Shown here: piece after piece, positions 1-8,831 of the stretch | How positions within the stretch are numbered: the first letter of the stretch is position 1 | Layout of the letters: every line of letters starts with the position of its first letter | Assembly: GCA_902558395.1 (NCBI GenBank) | Contig: CACEDS010000003.1 | Span: 62,001 to 126,000, forward strand | Reading direction: 5' to 3' | DNA length: 64,000 nt | Source: an uncultured SAR86 cluster bacterium | GTDB lineage: Bacteria; Pseudomonadota; Gammaproteobacteria; Magnimaribacterales; D2472 | Notes under the pieces: model-generated | What the model saw: the letters and a program-made list of their open reading frames with translations, nothing else | Database searches by the model: none | What the model was told of the DNA's origin: nothing | Position numbers and translations under genes: made by a program

Positions 1-491
1 TTGTTAGTGCCACTTTTGCCAATAAAACAGTTTATGGTTTAAATGAAATAGTAATTCATTCTGGTGGCTATACACAATTGATGAGATATAGGTTATCAGT
101 AAATAATAAAATTGTTTATGAACAAAGGTCTGATGGTTTAATTATAGCAACACCAACTGGATCAACTGCATATGCACTATCTGCAGGAGGGCCAATTATT
201 CATCCTGCTCTTGATGTTTGGACAATATTACCCATGCTTCCTCAAAGTATTTCATCAAGACCCTTTGTAATATCTTCAGATGAAAATGTAACAATTAATT
301 TAATAAGCGGGCCAATGAAAGAAGCTAAAATTTGTGCAGATGGTCAAGAGGATGAGAATGCCCCATATGATAAAGATATAGTTATTTCTAAGATGGATAA
401 TAAACTTCGCTTAGTACATCCATTGAATAATGATTTTTTTGAAGCCTGTAGAGAAAAACTGGGTTGGAGTTTAGATATTTCTAAAAAATAA
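1..491 (+). CDS. nadK: NAD kinase, C-terminal part (runs off the left edge)
   Basis: NAD kinase phosphorylates NAD+ to NADP+ in the cytosol. The reading frame is open from base 3, so the gene starts outside the window; 162 residues are visible. They include the family signature around TPTGSTAYALSAGGP, preceded by NEIVIHSGGY (the NAD-binding Asn-Glu region), and the downstream region ending FFEACREKLGWS, as in bacterial NadK. A TTG/ATG pair at 78-83 could be mistaken for a start, but the sequence upstream of it is still clearly NadK. The next gene begins 3 bases after the stop, so they are probably cotranscribed. Function is secure from the motif; only the N-terminal GGDGT part is missing from view. 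Confidence 0.93.
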   Translation, partial: VSATFANKTVYGLNEIVIHSGGYTQLMRYRLSVNNKIVYEQRSDGLIIATPTGSTAYALSAGGPIIHPALDVWTILPMLPQSISSRPFVISSDENVTINLISGPMKEAKICADGQEDENAPYDKDIVISKMDNKLRLVHPLNNDFFEACREKLGWSLDISKK

Positions 492-494
492 TAA

Positions 495-1124
495 GTGAAT
501 ATTAGAAATTTCCATTTGCCAATAATATTGATGTCAATATTAATTACATTTTTATCTAATTATGGATCAGTCTTAGCGTTTATTGAGCCTTTTACCTTTA
601 TCAAAATTGATCTAGGCTCATATCAAAAAGGCTATGTGAGTTTTAACTCTCTTGAAACTACGTATATTCAAAATAATGAATGGTGGAGATTAATAACTCC
701 TATGTTTATTCATTTTTCATTAACTCATTTAGTTTTTAACTGTTTGTGGATTTATGTGCTTGGTACAAAAATTGAGCAGATTGACGGACATATAACATTT
801 ATAAATTTAGTAATTTTCTCTTCAATAGTATCCAACTTATCTCAACATTTTTTTGGAGGATCTTCGCTATTTGGAGGCCTTTCAGGCGTTATTTACGGTT
901 TACTTGGATATTGCATGATTATTGAGCTTGAGATGAAACAAGAGAGGTATGATCTTCCCCCAGCCTTATATTTATTTATGTTAGTTTGGTTAATACTTGG
1001 GTTTCTTGGAATATTAAATTTATTTGGATTTGGTAATGTTGCTAATTTTGCTCATTTGGGGGGACTCATTTCAGGGATAATTTTTGCTATTATAGTGAAA
1101 GTAGTTTCTCCAACATTAAATTAA
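495..1124 (+). CDS. Rhomboid-family intramembrane serine protease
   Basis: A 209-residue polytopic membrane protein of the rhomboid (GlpG-like) family, which cleaves transmembrane substrates inside the bilayer. The motif WWRLITPMFIHFSLTHLVFN (residues 63-82) is the family's first-helix/loop signature. The catalytic serine lies in GGLSG (Ser130) and the partner histidine in ANFAHLGG (His187), so the Ser-His dyad is intact. About six hydrophobic helices are visible, and there is no extra cytoplasmic domain. It starts with GTG three bases after nadK, and pyrD begins one base after its stop, so it sits in a tight operon. The substrate cannot be inferred. Family assignment is strong; proteolytic activity is inferred from the dyad. 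Confidence 0.88.
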   Translation: MNIRNFHLPIILMSILITFLSNYGSVLAFIEPFTFIKIDLGSYQKGYVSFNSLETTYIQNNEWWRLITPMFIHFSLTHLVFNCLWIYVLGTKIEQIDGHITFINLVIFSSIVSNLSQHFFGGSSLFGGLSGVIYGLLGYCMIIELEMKQERYDLPPALYLFMLVWLILGFLGILNLFGFGNVANFAHLGGLISGIIFAIIVKVVSPTLN

Positions 1125-1125
1125 A

Positions 1126-2109
1126 TTGAATCTAATTTTAAAAATAATAAAAATATTTCCTCCTGAGGCATCACACTTGATTGCATTGAATGCTCTAAAT
1201 ATTTTGCATAAATTAAAACTCCTTAGACTTTTAACTAAAAAATATAAAAATGATGAACATATATTTGGTGGTATAACTTTTTCAAATCGTCTTGGAACAG
1301 CAGCTGGACTTGATAAAAATGGTGATTTTATAGATTGTTTAGGTGCATTAGGATTTGGATTTATTGAGGTTGGAACTATTACTCCTCTTCCTCAACCTGG
1401 AAACCCCAAACCTAGAGTATTTAGGTTATTTGATCAAAATGCAGTTATTAATAGACTTGGATTTAATAATAAGGGTGTTGATCATTTGGTTAAAAAACTT
1501 AAATCAAGAAAATATAAAGGTGTTGTTGGTGTAAATATTGGTGCCAACAAAAGTTCTGATGGCCAGCAAAGAATAAATGATTACATATTATGCTTTAATA
1601 AAGTTGCCCAATATTCTGATTATGTAACTATCAATATTTCCTCACCAAATACACCTGGATTAAGAAATCTTCACGATGATAAAAATATAAAAAATCTTAT
1701 AGAATCAATTGAAAATAGTGCAAGAGAATTAAACTTTAATAAGCCAATTTTTCTAAAAATATCACCTGATGAACCTTTAGAAGTAATTAAGAGTATTGCT
1801 GAGTACGTCCAAAAATCAATCCTGACAGGCTTAATTATTTCTAATACAACTATAAATAAAGAAGCATTAAAAAACTCTATATATGAGGAATTTGAAGGAG
1901 GTCTTTCAGGCAGTCCATTAATGGAAAGATCAACATCATTATTAAGAGTTATAAATCAAGAATATCCTGAACTGCCAATTATTGGAGTAGGGGGAGTTAT
2001 GAGTAAAGAAGATTTCAAAAAAAAGCTAGAATCAGGTGCGTTGTTGGTTCAAATTTATACAGGTTTTATAATCAAAGGACCTAGAATTGTAAGCGACATA
2101 TTAAATTAA
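1126..2109 (+). CDS. pyrD: Dihydroorotate dehydrogenase (quinone), class 2
   Basis: Oxidises dihydroorotate to orotate in pyrimidine synthesis, passing electrons to quinone at the inner membrane. The 327 residues match class 2 enzymes in length and begin with the amphipathic membrane-association helix pair (LILKIIKIFPPEASHLIALN). FMN/substrate motifs seen are AAGLDKNG, GTITPLPQPGNPKPR, NRLGFNN and NISSPNTPGLR; the last carries the catalytic serine region typical of class 2. The start is TTG, one base after the rhomboid stop; no ATG lies near enough to preserve the N-terminal helix. A dihydroorotase gene is also in the window (48425-49759), far away and not in the same operon. Confidence 0.95.
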   Translation: MNLILKIIKIFPPEASHLIALNALNILHKLKLLRLLTKKYKNDEHIFGGITFSNRLGTAAGLDKNGDFIDCLGALGFGFIEVGTITPLPQPGNPKPRVFRLFDQNAVINRLGFNNKGVDHLVKKLKSRKYKGVVGVNIGANKSSDGQQRINDYILCFNKVAQYSDYVTINISSPNTPGLRNLHDDKNIKNLIESIENSARELNFNKPIFLKISPDEPLEVIKSIAEYVQKSILTGLIISNTTINKEALKNSIYEEFEGGLSGSPLMERSTSLLRVINQEYPELPIIGVGGVMSKEDFKKKLESGALLVQIYTGFIIKGPRIVSDILN

Positions 2110-2116
2110 TAAATCA

Positions 2117-2551
2117 ATGGAATTATTAATTATTTTTGTTGTTATATCTTTTCTAATTGGAACTATTGGTTTTGCATTACCATCAAAGTCTTCAAAGAAA
2201 ATTTCAGAATTAAGATTGAATGCATCGAGACTGGGATTAAAAATCGTACCATCAAATATTGGTAAAAATTCGTTTAAAAATAAAGATGTAAACTTAATGA
2301 TTTACTCTCTTAAAAATGAAACAAATTTAAAAGAAGCTCATTTTATTAGAGACAAAGATGAATTAATTTTGTATTCTCCTCTCAAGTTGAAGTACTCAGA
2401 TGAGTATGACGAGATAAAAAGTAAGCTAAGTTCTCTTTCATCTAATGTGTTAGAGATAATATTTTCAAACTCTGTTGTAGCTTTTATTTGGAGAGAAAAA
2501 GCAGGTATTACTGAACTTGAAAAGATTTTAAATTTATTAAAAGTTTTCTAA
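2117..2551 (+). CDS. Unknown protein with one N-terminal membrane anchor
   Basis: Not recognised with confidence. The 144 residues begin with one strongly hydrophobic helix (residues 2-22), followed by a basic stretch (SKSSKKISELRLNASRLGL) and a soluble domain of alternating strands and helices. The anchored helix plus LRxxASRLGL layout resembles short uncharacterised proteins that, from memory, sit beside topA in other gammaproteobacteria. The gene lies 7 bases after pyrD and 59 bases before topA, in the same direction. It has the general look of a membrane-tethered cytoplasmic protein, but it is too short and lacks the Pro/Gln linker expected for ZipA. No catalytic motif is visible. Confidence 0.6.
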   Translation: MELLIIFVVISFLIGTIGFALPSKSSKKISELRLNASRLGLKIVPSNIGKNSFKNKDVNLMIYSLKNETNLKEAHFIRDKDELILYSPLKLKYSDEYDEIKSKLSSLSSNVLEIIFSNSVVAFIWREKAGITELEKILNLLKVF

Positions 2552-2610
2552 AACTCTTGTCAAACCAAACTAATTAATGGTATTTCTAAAAAAGGAACAA
2601 ATTATTTATT

Positions 2611-5226
2611 ATGGCAAAATCATTAGTAATCGTTGAATCTCCAGCAAAAGCTAAAACAATATCTAAGTACTTGGGTAATGATTTTATTGTTGAATCTAGT
2701 GTAGGTCATATTAGAGATCTTCCAAAAAAAGCATCACCAACTAGTAAAAGAGCATCCATCCCAAAGGATGTGAGTCCAGAAGAAAAAATTAGATTAAAAG
2801 CTATCAATGATAGAAACAGATTAATAAGAAGAATGGGTATTGATCCTGATAATGGATGGACGGCTGATTGGCAAATTATTCCAGAAAAAGAGAAAGTAAT
2901 AAAAAATCTAAAAAAAGCAGCAAAACAAGTTGATCATATTTATTTAGCAACTGACTTAGATAGAGAGGGTGAGGCAATTGCATGGCACCTTAAAGAAGCT
3001 CTAGGGCCAGATAAATATGATTACTCAAGAGTTAGATTTAATCAGATTACTAAAACAGCAATTGTTGATTCATTTGCTGACCCAAAAGAAATTGATTTAG
3101 ATTTAGTAAAAGCCTATAGAGCTCGAAGATTCTTAGATAAAGTAATTGGCTTTGAGTTGTCACCCTTACTATGGAAAAAAATTGCTAGAGGCCTTTCAGC
3201 AGGCAGAGTGCAATCTGTGGCCTTAAGAGTTTTAGATGAAAGAGAAAGATTAATCCAAGAATTTATTCCTGAGGAGTTTTGGGAAGTTTCATTGAACCTA
3301 GGCAAGAATGATCTATCTATACCTTTTTCTCTAAATAGAAAAAAATCAGATCCATTATTAAAAGAAGAAGAAGCTAGAAAAATACAAGATTTAATTAATA
3401 ATTCTGAATTAACTATCAATGAGATAGTAAAAAAGCCTGTTAAGGCTAAGCCAAGAGCTCCATTCATTACATCAACTCTTCAACAGGCTGCTAGCACTAA
3501 GTTAAGCTTTACAGTTAAAAGAACCATGCGAGTTGCACAAAAGTTATATGAAGCGGGCCACATAACCTATATGAGAACAGATGCTCCAAGTCTTAGTAAA
3601 GAATCTATCCAAGATGCAAGAAATTATATTCATGAAAAAATTGGTGATAAATATCTTACTAATGCTCCCAGAATATATGCAACATCAGAAAATGCTCAAG
3701 AAGCTCATGAAGCCATCAGACCAACTAATGCTTTTTTGACACCTAATGATTTGCTGAATCAAACAGAAGAAGAAAAAAGACTCTATCAATTAATATGGCA
3801 GCAATACATAGCCTGTCAAATGCCTGACGCAGAGTATTTATCTACTTCAGCAAAAATAATGATTGATGAATACACTTTTTCTGCTAAAGGCAGAGAAGTG
3901 GTCTTTGATGGTTATACAAAAGTTTCTCAACCTGCCAAATCAGATGGTGAAGATATTTTGCCCCCATTGAATGAAGGAGAAGTATTGACATTAAATGAAG
4001 TTAATTTAGAACAAAAATTTACTAAACCACCTGCAAGATTCTCTGAAGCAGCCCTGGTTAAAGAATTAGAAAAGAAAGGAATAGGCAGACCTTCAACTTA
4101 TGCAAATATTATTTCTACTATCCAAGATCGAGGGTATGTCGAGATTCAAAACAGGAGATTTTTTGTTAAAAAAATCGGACACATAGTAACTGAAAGATTG
4201 CTAGAAAGTTTTGATGACATTATGGATTATGAGTTTACTGCTAATTTAGAAAATAACTTAGATAGAGTAGCGCAAGGTGAAGTCGATTGGAGAAACGTAT
4301 TAGATGATTTTTATGCATCATTTAAAAATGATTTAGCTTCAGCATCAGATGAAGATACTGGAATGAGAGGTAATAGACCAACTTCAACAGACATTATATG
4401 TCCATGCGGTAAAACCAACATGGTTATAAGAAATTCTTCAAATGGTGTTTTTCTTGGTTGCTCTGGATATCAAAATACTGGCGATGATAAATGTAAGGAA
4501 ACTTTAAATCTTGTTTCTGGTGATGAAGCAGTCAGTGTTGATGATACGGAAGAAGCTGAAAATTTATTAATCAAAAAAAGATGCCCCAAGTGCGACACCA
4601 GTATGGACAACTATCTTATTGATGAAAATAGAAAACTTCATGTTTGCGGCAAAAATCCGGATTGTAACGGCTACCTTGTTGAAGAGGGGCAATTCAAAAT
4701 CAAAGGTTATGACGGCCCAACACTGGAATGTCATAAATGCGGCTCAGAAATGCAATTAAAAACTGGAAGATTTGGTAAGTACTTTGGTTGCCTTAATGAT
4801 AATTGCGGTGCCACTAGGGCATTGCAAAGAAATGGTGAGCCAAAACCATTAATGATGGAACCTATTTCTTTGCCTGATTTGTCATGTTTAAAATGTGAGG
4901 ATCATTATCTTCTTAGAGACAGTATGAAGGGCTTGTTCTTAGCCGCAAGCAAGTACCCCAAAAATAGAGAGACTAGAGCTCCAAAGGTTTCAGAAATTAA
5001 TAATTTATCAAATGAAATTTTAGAAGCCTGCAGATTTCTTCCAAATACCGATAAGCATTCTTATCTTATGAGTGCTCCAGAAAAAGACAGAGATGGCAAT
5101 CCTTATGTAATAAGATATAACAAATCTGAAGATGTTCACTACTTAGCATCTGAAAAAGATGGCAAAAAAACAAAATGGACTGCTGTTTATACTAATGGAG
5201 AGTGGGTTCAAAACCTCAAAAGTTAG
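2611..5226 (+). CDS. topA: DNA topoisomerase I (type IA)
   Basis: Relaxes negative supercoils by single-strand passage. The 871-residue protein has the usual order: N-terminal Toprim domain (SLVIVESPAKAKTI; DLDREGEAIAWHL near 115-127), the RGLSAGRVQSVALR core, and the active-site tyrosine in HITYMRTDAPSLS (Tyr320). C-terminal Cys4 zinc ribbons follow: CPCGK...CSG...C, CPKCD...C...C and CHKCG...C...C, from about residue 595 to 735. A final topoisomerase C-terminal repeat reaches the end. Length matches E. coli TopA. The start ATG is followed by the standard MAKSLVIVESPAKA. The next gene begins on the last base of its stop codon. Identification is not in doubt. Confidence 0.98.
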   Translation: MAKSLVIVESPAKAKTISKYLGNDFIVESSVGHIRDLPKKASPTSKRASIPKDVSPEEKIRLKAINDRNRLIRRMGIDPDNGWTADWQIIPEKEKVIKNLKKAAKQVDHIYLATDLDREGEAIAWHLKEALGPDKYDYSRVRFNQITKTAIVDSFADPKEIDLDLVKAYRARRFLDKVIGFELSPLLWKKIARGLSAGRVQSVALRVLDERERLIQEFIPEEFWEVSLNLGKNDLSIPFSLNRKKSDPLLKEEEARKIQDLINNSELTINEIVKKPVKAKPRAPFITSTLQQAASTKLSFTVKRTMRVAQKLYEAGHITYMRTDAPSLSKESIQDARNYIHEKIGDKYLTNAPRIYATSENAQEAHEAIRPTNAFLTPNDLLNQTEEEKRLYQLIWQQYIACQMPDAEYLSTSAKIMIDEYTFSAKGREVVFDGYTKVSQPAKSDGEDILPPLNEGEVLTLNEVNLEQKFTKPPARFSEAALVKELEKKGIGRPSTYANIISTIQDRGYVEIQNRRFFVKKIGHIVTERLLESFDDIMDYEFTANLENNLDRVAQGEVDWRNVLDDFYASFKNDLASASDEDTGMRGNRPTSTDIICPCGKTNMVIRNSSNGVFLGCSGYQNTGDDKCKETLNLVSGDEAVSVDDTEEAENLLIKKRCPKCDTSMDNYLIDENRKLHVCGKNPDCNGYLVEEGQFKIKGYDGPTLECHKCGSEMQLKTGRFGKYFGCLNDNCGATRALQRNGEPKPLMMEPISLPDLSCLKCEDHYLLRDSMKGLFLAASKYPKNRETRAPKVSEINNLSNEILEACRFLPNTDKHSYLMSAPEKDRDGNPYVIRYNKSEDVHYLASEKDGKKTKWTAVYTNGEWVQNLKS

Positions 5227-5648
5227 TGAGCACAAAAGAATTAGTTAATCTATATATAGATATCTGTGACCAAATCTTAGTTGATAATAATTTAAATCAA
5301 AATAATAAATATTTATTTTTTTCCTCTCTTGAGCAAAGCATTGATCAGTTTGCAATTAATTTGCATACAGAATTAAATTTAAATATTTCAAATTTTCACG
5401 ATCTTAATTACTATTCTAAGTGGAAGCTGTTATCCAATGAAGTTGCTCTTGCAAACATTATAAAAAGAGAGATGGGTGATGATGGATTTTTATCAGATAT
5501 ATTGATAGCAAAAGATAAACTTTTAATACCAATTGATACATCAATAATTGCCTCAAATGACCCTATTAACTTGAAAAAACTAAATTTGATATTAGATAAA
5601 TATAAAAGCTTTATATTGTTGCTTCGCAAAACCCTTGAGGAGTGTTAA
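5226..5648 (+). CDS. Conserved small protein downstream of topA (DUF6586-like)
   Basis: A 140-residue, predominantly helical soluble protein with no catalytic motif. I place the start at the GTG at 5226, which overlaps the last base of the topA stop; an earlier in-frame start at 5202 would lie inside topA and is less likely. Position and size match the DUF6586-type gene that follows topA in Pseudomonas (topA, then two small unknown genes, then the sulA/lexA region). The family name is from memory and should be tested by a domain search. The gene is 22 bases upstream of the next small conserved gene and very likely cotranscribed with topA. Confidence 0.6.
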   Translation: MSTKELVNLYIDICDQILVDNNLNQNNKYLFFSSLEQSIDQFAINLHTELNLNISNFHDLNYYSKWKLLSNEVALANIIKREMGDDGFLSDILIAKDKLLIPIDTSIIASNDPINLKKLNLILDKYKSFILLLRKTLEEC

Positions 5649-5670
5649 GCTTCATTAATACGGAGAAATT

Positions 5671-5928
5671 ATGTCAAATTACTTAGAACTAGCTCAACTA
5701 TCAGACGGAACTATTGTATTAAGAAGATCAGATGATCAAGACAACCCAATAGTTAAAATTGAGTTTTCAAATGAGTCTAAGGAATTTCTTCAAGGACAAG
5801 AACTTTCTGTTGCCAAGGAGATGATCAGGGCCGGTATAGAAAGTGTGAGTGGCAATGTAAGTGATTTTGACGAGTTTTTTGATAATCAAAAAGAGAGACT
5901 TTCAAAGAAGACAGTTATATTGCACTAA
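5671..5928 (+). CDS. Conserved 85-residue protein between topA and lexA
   Basis: A short acidic protein beginning MSNYLELAQLSDGTIVLRR. Its first half predicts beta strands (two LxDGTIVLRR/IVKIEFS-like segments) and its second half helices, with an acidic then basic tail. It has a good ribosome-binding site (CGGAGAAATT before ATG). The location corresponds to the second small gene of the Pseudomonas topA-lexA interval, which has no assigned function as far as I know. Its TAA stop overlaps the lexA stop on the other strand by four bases (5925-5928). No function can be claimed; conserved position suggests a real gene. Confidence 0.7.
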   Translation: MSNYLELAQLSDGTIVLRRSDDQDNPIVKIEFSNESKEFLQGQELSVAKEMIRAGIESVSGNVSDFDEFFDNQKERLSKKTVILH

Positions 5929-6539
5929 TTCTCTCTAATTAGCCCGACACTTTTTCCTTCTATATATAATTCAGTCTCTTCAAGATTAACTTCTATATCA
6001 TTAAATTCTTCATTTGCTGGTTTTAGGTGAACTATATTTGGAGCACTTCTTTGAAAATATTTGACTGTTACTTCATCTTCTATTCTTGCAATAACAATAT
6101 CACCATTTTTAATTTCTTGAGTTTTTTTAACAGCAATCAAATCATCTTCCATAATTCCAGCATCTTTCATGCTAAGACCTCTAACCCTTAAGAAATAATC
6201 AAAATCAGATCCAAAGAAACCTTTTGGGCAATTTAGTACTTTTTCGACATTTTCACTTGCTAAAGTTGGTGACCCAGCAGCAACTAATCCAACTATGGGA
6301 TACTCGTTACCCTCATGCTTAATTTCTGGATTATTTATTGATATACCTCTTGAGGCACCGCTTTCTATTGAAATAAAGTCTTTCTTTTCAAGAGCTCTTA
6401 GGTGAGTTTCAGCCGAATTAGGTGATTTAAATCCTAGCTCTCTACAAATATCTGCTCTTGTAGGAGGAAAGCCTGTTTTATTTATGTATACTTGAATACA
6501 ATCAAGCACTTTTTGTTGTTGTGGTGTAATATCTTTCAT
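5925..6539 (-). CDS. lexA: LexA, SOS-response repressor
   Basis: Represses DNA-damage genes by binding CTGT-N8-ACAG operators and self-cleaves when RecA filaments form. The 204 residues contain the N-terminal winged helix (QQKVLDCIQVYINKTGFPPT, then EL..KSPNSAETHLRALEKK), the cleavage site Ala88-Gly89 in VGLVAAGSP, the catalytic serine in GLSMKD (Ser123) and the lysine in EVTVKYFQR (Lys160). All residues needed for autoproteolysis are present. A near-consensus operator lies 16-31 bases upstream of the ATG, so it is probably autoregulated. In Pseudomonas sulA lies beside lexA; no sulA is found here. The gene is divergent from the 5'-nucleotidase gene. Confidence 0.97.
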   Translation of the reverse strand: MKDITPQQQKVLDCIQVYINKTGFPPTRADICRELGFKSPNSAETHLRALEKKDFISIESGASRGISINNPEIKHEGNEYPIVGLVAAGSPTLASENVEKVLNCPKGFFGSDFDYFLRVRGLSMKDAGIMEDDLIAVKKTQEIKNGDIVIARIEDEVTVKYFQRSAPNIVHLKPANEEFNDIEVNLEETELYIEGKSVGLIREN

Positions 6540-6554
6540 AATGTTTTAAATATA

Positions 6555-6570
6555 CTATATATTTATACAG
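6555..6570 (-). promoter_or_regulatory. LexA operator, one imperfect half-site
   Basis: The plus-strand sequence CTATATATTTATACAG matches the CTGT-N8-ACAG operator except for one base (CTAT for CTGT). It lies in the 68-base region between lexA and the divergent 5'-nucleotidase gene, where lexA autoregulation would be expected. The weaker half-site would fit a low-affinity autoregulatory operator. It is seen directly; binding is inferred. Confidence 0.65.
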
Positions 6571-6607
6571 TATAATGCCATTTAGCTTTTAAAATCAATA
6601 TAAAATT

Positions 6608-7507
6608 ATGAGTAATAAATCAAAATTAATTATAGGCATATCTTCCAGAGCTTTATTTAATCTTGATAAAAGCCACGAAATTTATGAGAAAGAAGGCTTA
6701 GAATCATACAGAGATTATCAAATAGCAAATGAAGATAAAACACTTGAGCCGGGAGAAGCTTTTGGTTTAGTTAAAAAAATTCTAGGCATTAATTCCTTAT
6801 ACAAAGATGAAAATAGAATTGAAGTAATTCTATTATCTAGAAATACATCAGATACTGGCTTAAGAATAAGAAACTCTATAGAAGCTCATGGTTTAGATAT
6901 AAGCAGAGCGGCATTTTGTGGAGGTGAAAGCCCTCATAGGTATGTAAAAGACTTTGGAGTTCATCTTTTTTTATCAAGCAGCTTTGAAGATGTAAAGCTC
7001 GCCATTGAAAGCAATGTTGCAGCTGCAACGATAATTTCAAGAGATGGAGAAAGCAACATGCATTCTGAAAATGATCAATTGAAAATAGCATTTGATGGAG
7101 ATGCAGTGATTTTCTCAGATGATTCTGAAAAAGTTTTTCATGAAGAAGGCTTAGATGCATTTATTGAAAATGAAGTTAAGGCAACCACTTCATTAAAAGA
7201 GGGACCATTTAAATCATTTTTAGTAGAACTAAATAAAATTCAAAATGATTTTGATATCAATGAATGTCCAATCAGAACAGCGCTTGTAACTGCTAGATCG
7301 GCTCCATCTGATAAACGTGTAATAAAAACATTGAGAGAATGGGGTGTCAGGATTGATGAATCATTATTCCTTGGGGGGATGTCTAAACAACATTTTCTTA
7401 AATCTTTTCAAGCAGACATCTTTTTTGATGACCAAAAAAAACATATCATGGACGCTATTGAAACAACCGCCTCTGGACATGTTCCATATGGCATAAAAAA
7501 TAAATAA
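6608..7507 (+). CDS. 5'-nucleotidase, cytosolic IMP/GMP-type family
   Basis: A 299-residue soluble protein resembling the bacterial 5'-nucleotidase family (Pfam 5-nucleotidase, related to eukaryotic cN-I), which removes the 5' phosphate from purine mononucleotides. Recognisable features are the N-terminal IIGISSRALFNLDKSHEIYE block, EVILLSRNTSDTGLRIRNSIEAHG, AAFCGGESPHRYVKDF with LFLSSSFEDVK, and the C-terminal VTARSAPSDKRVIKTLREWG and FFDDQKKHI blocks. In HAD-like terms DDQ near the end supplies acidic metal ligands. It is divergent from lexA and shares its operator-bearing promoter region; a TATAAT at 6571-6576 suits this gene. thrH, another HAD-type phosphatase, follows 12 bases later. Confidence 0.75.
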   Translation: MSNKSKLIIGISSRALFNLDKSHEIYEKEGLESYRDYQIANEDKTLEPGEAFGLVKKILGINSLYKDENRIEVILLSRNTSDTGLRIRNSIEAHGLDISRAAFCGGESPHRYVKDFGVHLFLSSSFEDVKLAIESNVAAATIISRDGESNMHSENDQLKIAFDGDAVIFSDDSEKVFHEEGLDAFIENEVKATTSLKEGPFKSFLVELNKIQNDFDINECPIRTALVTARSAPSDKRVIKTLREWGVRIDESLFLGGMSKQHFLKSFQADIFFDDQKKHIMDAIETTASGHVPYGIKNK

Positions 7508-7519
7508 TAAGGATTACGA

Positions 7520-8128
7520 ATGGAAATAGTATGTTTTGATATGGAAGGAACTTTAACACCTGAAATATGGGAGCAAATAGCTTTAAATACTGGTGTTGAA
7601 GAATTCAATAAAACTACTAGAGACATACCTGATTATTCAGATCTTATGGATTTTAGACTTGAAGTCATGAAAAAGCATAATCTTAAATTATCTGATATCC
7701 AAAAAGCATCAGGAGAGTTGAATCTTCTAGATGGTGCAGAAGATTTCTTGAATAGTATTAGATCTAATTTTCAAGTTGTTATTCTTTCAGATACATTCCA
7801 TGAAATAGCTAAACCTTTAATGGAAAAGATGGGTCACCCACTTTTACTATGTCATAACTTAGAGGTTGAAAATGATGAGGTCATTTCTTATAAGCTAAGG
7901 CATAAAAAAGCAAAAAAACAAGCAATTATGGCTTTTCAATCAATTGGATATAGATGTATTGCTGCAGGAGACTCTTATAATGATATACAGATGTTTGAAG
8001 TTGCTGAAAAAGGTTTTTTTATGAATGCGCCAGAAAAGATTGCCGCAAGTCATCCTGACATTCCATCATTCCATAATTATGATGATTTAGAAGATGCCAT
8101 ACTAAAAAGTTCTATTTTTGTAAAATGA
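7520..8128 (+). CDS. thrH: ThrH: phosphoserine phosphatase / phosphoserine:homoserine phosphotransferase
   Basis: A 202-residue HAD-superfamily enzyme. In Pseudomonas ThrH dephosphorylates phosphoserine and can pass the phosphate to homoserine, linking serine and threonine synthesis. The N-terminal motif is CFDMEGTL, with nucleophile Asp7 and Glu9 in place of the usual second Asp, which is characteristic of Thr[23 protein letters not shown] (motif II) and [11 protein letters not shown] (motif III) follow in order and spacing. The start has an AGGA ribosome-binding site. Its stop overlaps the start of queH (ATGA at 8125-8128). The remaining uncertainty is which activity dominates in vivo. Confidence 0.9.
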   Translation: MEIVCFDMEGTLTPEIWEQIALNTGVEEFNKTTRDIPDYSDLMDFRLEVMKKHNLKLSDIQKASGELNLLDGAEDFLNSIRSNFQVVILSDTFHEIAKPLMEKMGHPLLLCHNLEVENDEVISYKLRHKKAKKQAIMAFQSIGYRCIAAGDSYNDIQMFEVAEKGFFMNAPEKIAASHPDIPSFHNYDDLEDAILKSSIFVK

Positions 8129-8787
8129 GTGACCATCTAAAATTAGACAATTATGAAAGGCCAAAACTTCAGATGCCTCAAGAAGGTTCTGATTTATTAC
8201 TTCATAGTTGTTGTGCTCCATGTGCTGGAGAAATAATGGAGGCCTTGGCTGCGTCTGATATTAAAACAACAGTTTATTTTTATAATCCGAATATTCATCC
8301 GAAGGAAGAATACGAAATTAGAAAAAATGAAAATAGAAGATTTTGTGAGAAGCTAGGATTTGAATGCATCGATGCTGATTATGATAAAGATAATTGGTTT
8401 GAGAGAATTAAAGGTCTTGAAGATGAACCTGAAAGAGGCGAGAGATGTACAAAGTGTTTTGATATGAGGTTTGAGAGGTCTGCTCTTTATGCAAAAGAAA
8501 ATAATTTCTCTGTTTATGCAACCACACTTGGTATATCCAGATGGAAAGACATGAATCAAATTAATTCAGCAGGACATAGAGCTGCTGATAGATATGAAAA
8601 TGTTGTTTATTGGGACTTCAATTGGAGAAAGCAGGGTGGATCTTCAAGGATGATTGAGATTTCTAAAAGAGAAGAATTTTATCAGCAAGAATATTGTGGT
8701 TGTGTGTATAGCTTAAGAGATACCAACAGATGGAGAAGAAAGAATAATAAAGATAGAATCATCAGAGGAGTGAAATTCTATAGCTAA
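8125..8787 (+). CDS. queH: Epoxyqueuosine reductase QueH
   Basis: Catalyses the last step of queuosine synthesis in tRNA, reducing epoxyqueuosine; QueH is the non-cobalamin alternative to QueG. The 220 residues carry the expected cysteine pattern: [10 protein letters not shown] (Cys29, Cys30, Cys33), [11 protein letters not shown] (Cys108, Cys111) and EYCGCVYS (Cys191, Cys193), which hold an iron-sulfur cluster and a second metal. [18 protein letters not shown] and [15 protein letters not shown] are also family blocks. Length is typical. It overlaps thrH by four bases, and a promoter for the prp genes follows the stop. No other queuosine genes are in the window. Confidence 0.92.
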   Translation: MSDHLKLDNYERPKLQMPQEGSDLLLHSCCAPCAGEIMEALAASDIKTTVYFYNPNIHPKEEYEIRKNENRRFCEKLGFECIDADYDKDNWFERIKGLEDEPERGERCTKCFDMRFERSALYAKENNFSVYATTLGISRWKDMNQINSAGHRAADRYENVVYWDFNWRKQGGSSRMIEISKREEFYQQEYCGCVYSLRDTNRWRRKNNKDRIIRGVKFYS

Positions 8788-8817
8788 TCAGATTTGGGAA
8801 TTGGTATATTTGTGTTC

Positions 8818-8823
8818 TATAAT
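8818..8823 (+). promoter_or_regulatory. Likely -10 element of the prpBCD promoter
   Basis: A perfect TATAAT sits 8 bases before the prpB ATG at 8832, with a weak -35 candidate TTGGGA (8794-8799) at 18-base spacing. A transcript from this hexamer would start about at the ATG, so the prpB message may be leaderless. No Shine-Dalgarno sequence is seen before prpB. Inferred from sequence only. Confidence 0.55.
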
Positions 8824-8831
8824 CTCCAACC

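Noticed and set aside
3114-3467. A 117-codon minus-strand frame inside topA
   Set aside because: Antisense to a highly conserved gene; no motif or ribosome-binding site.
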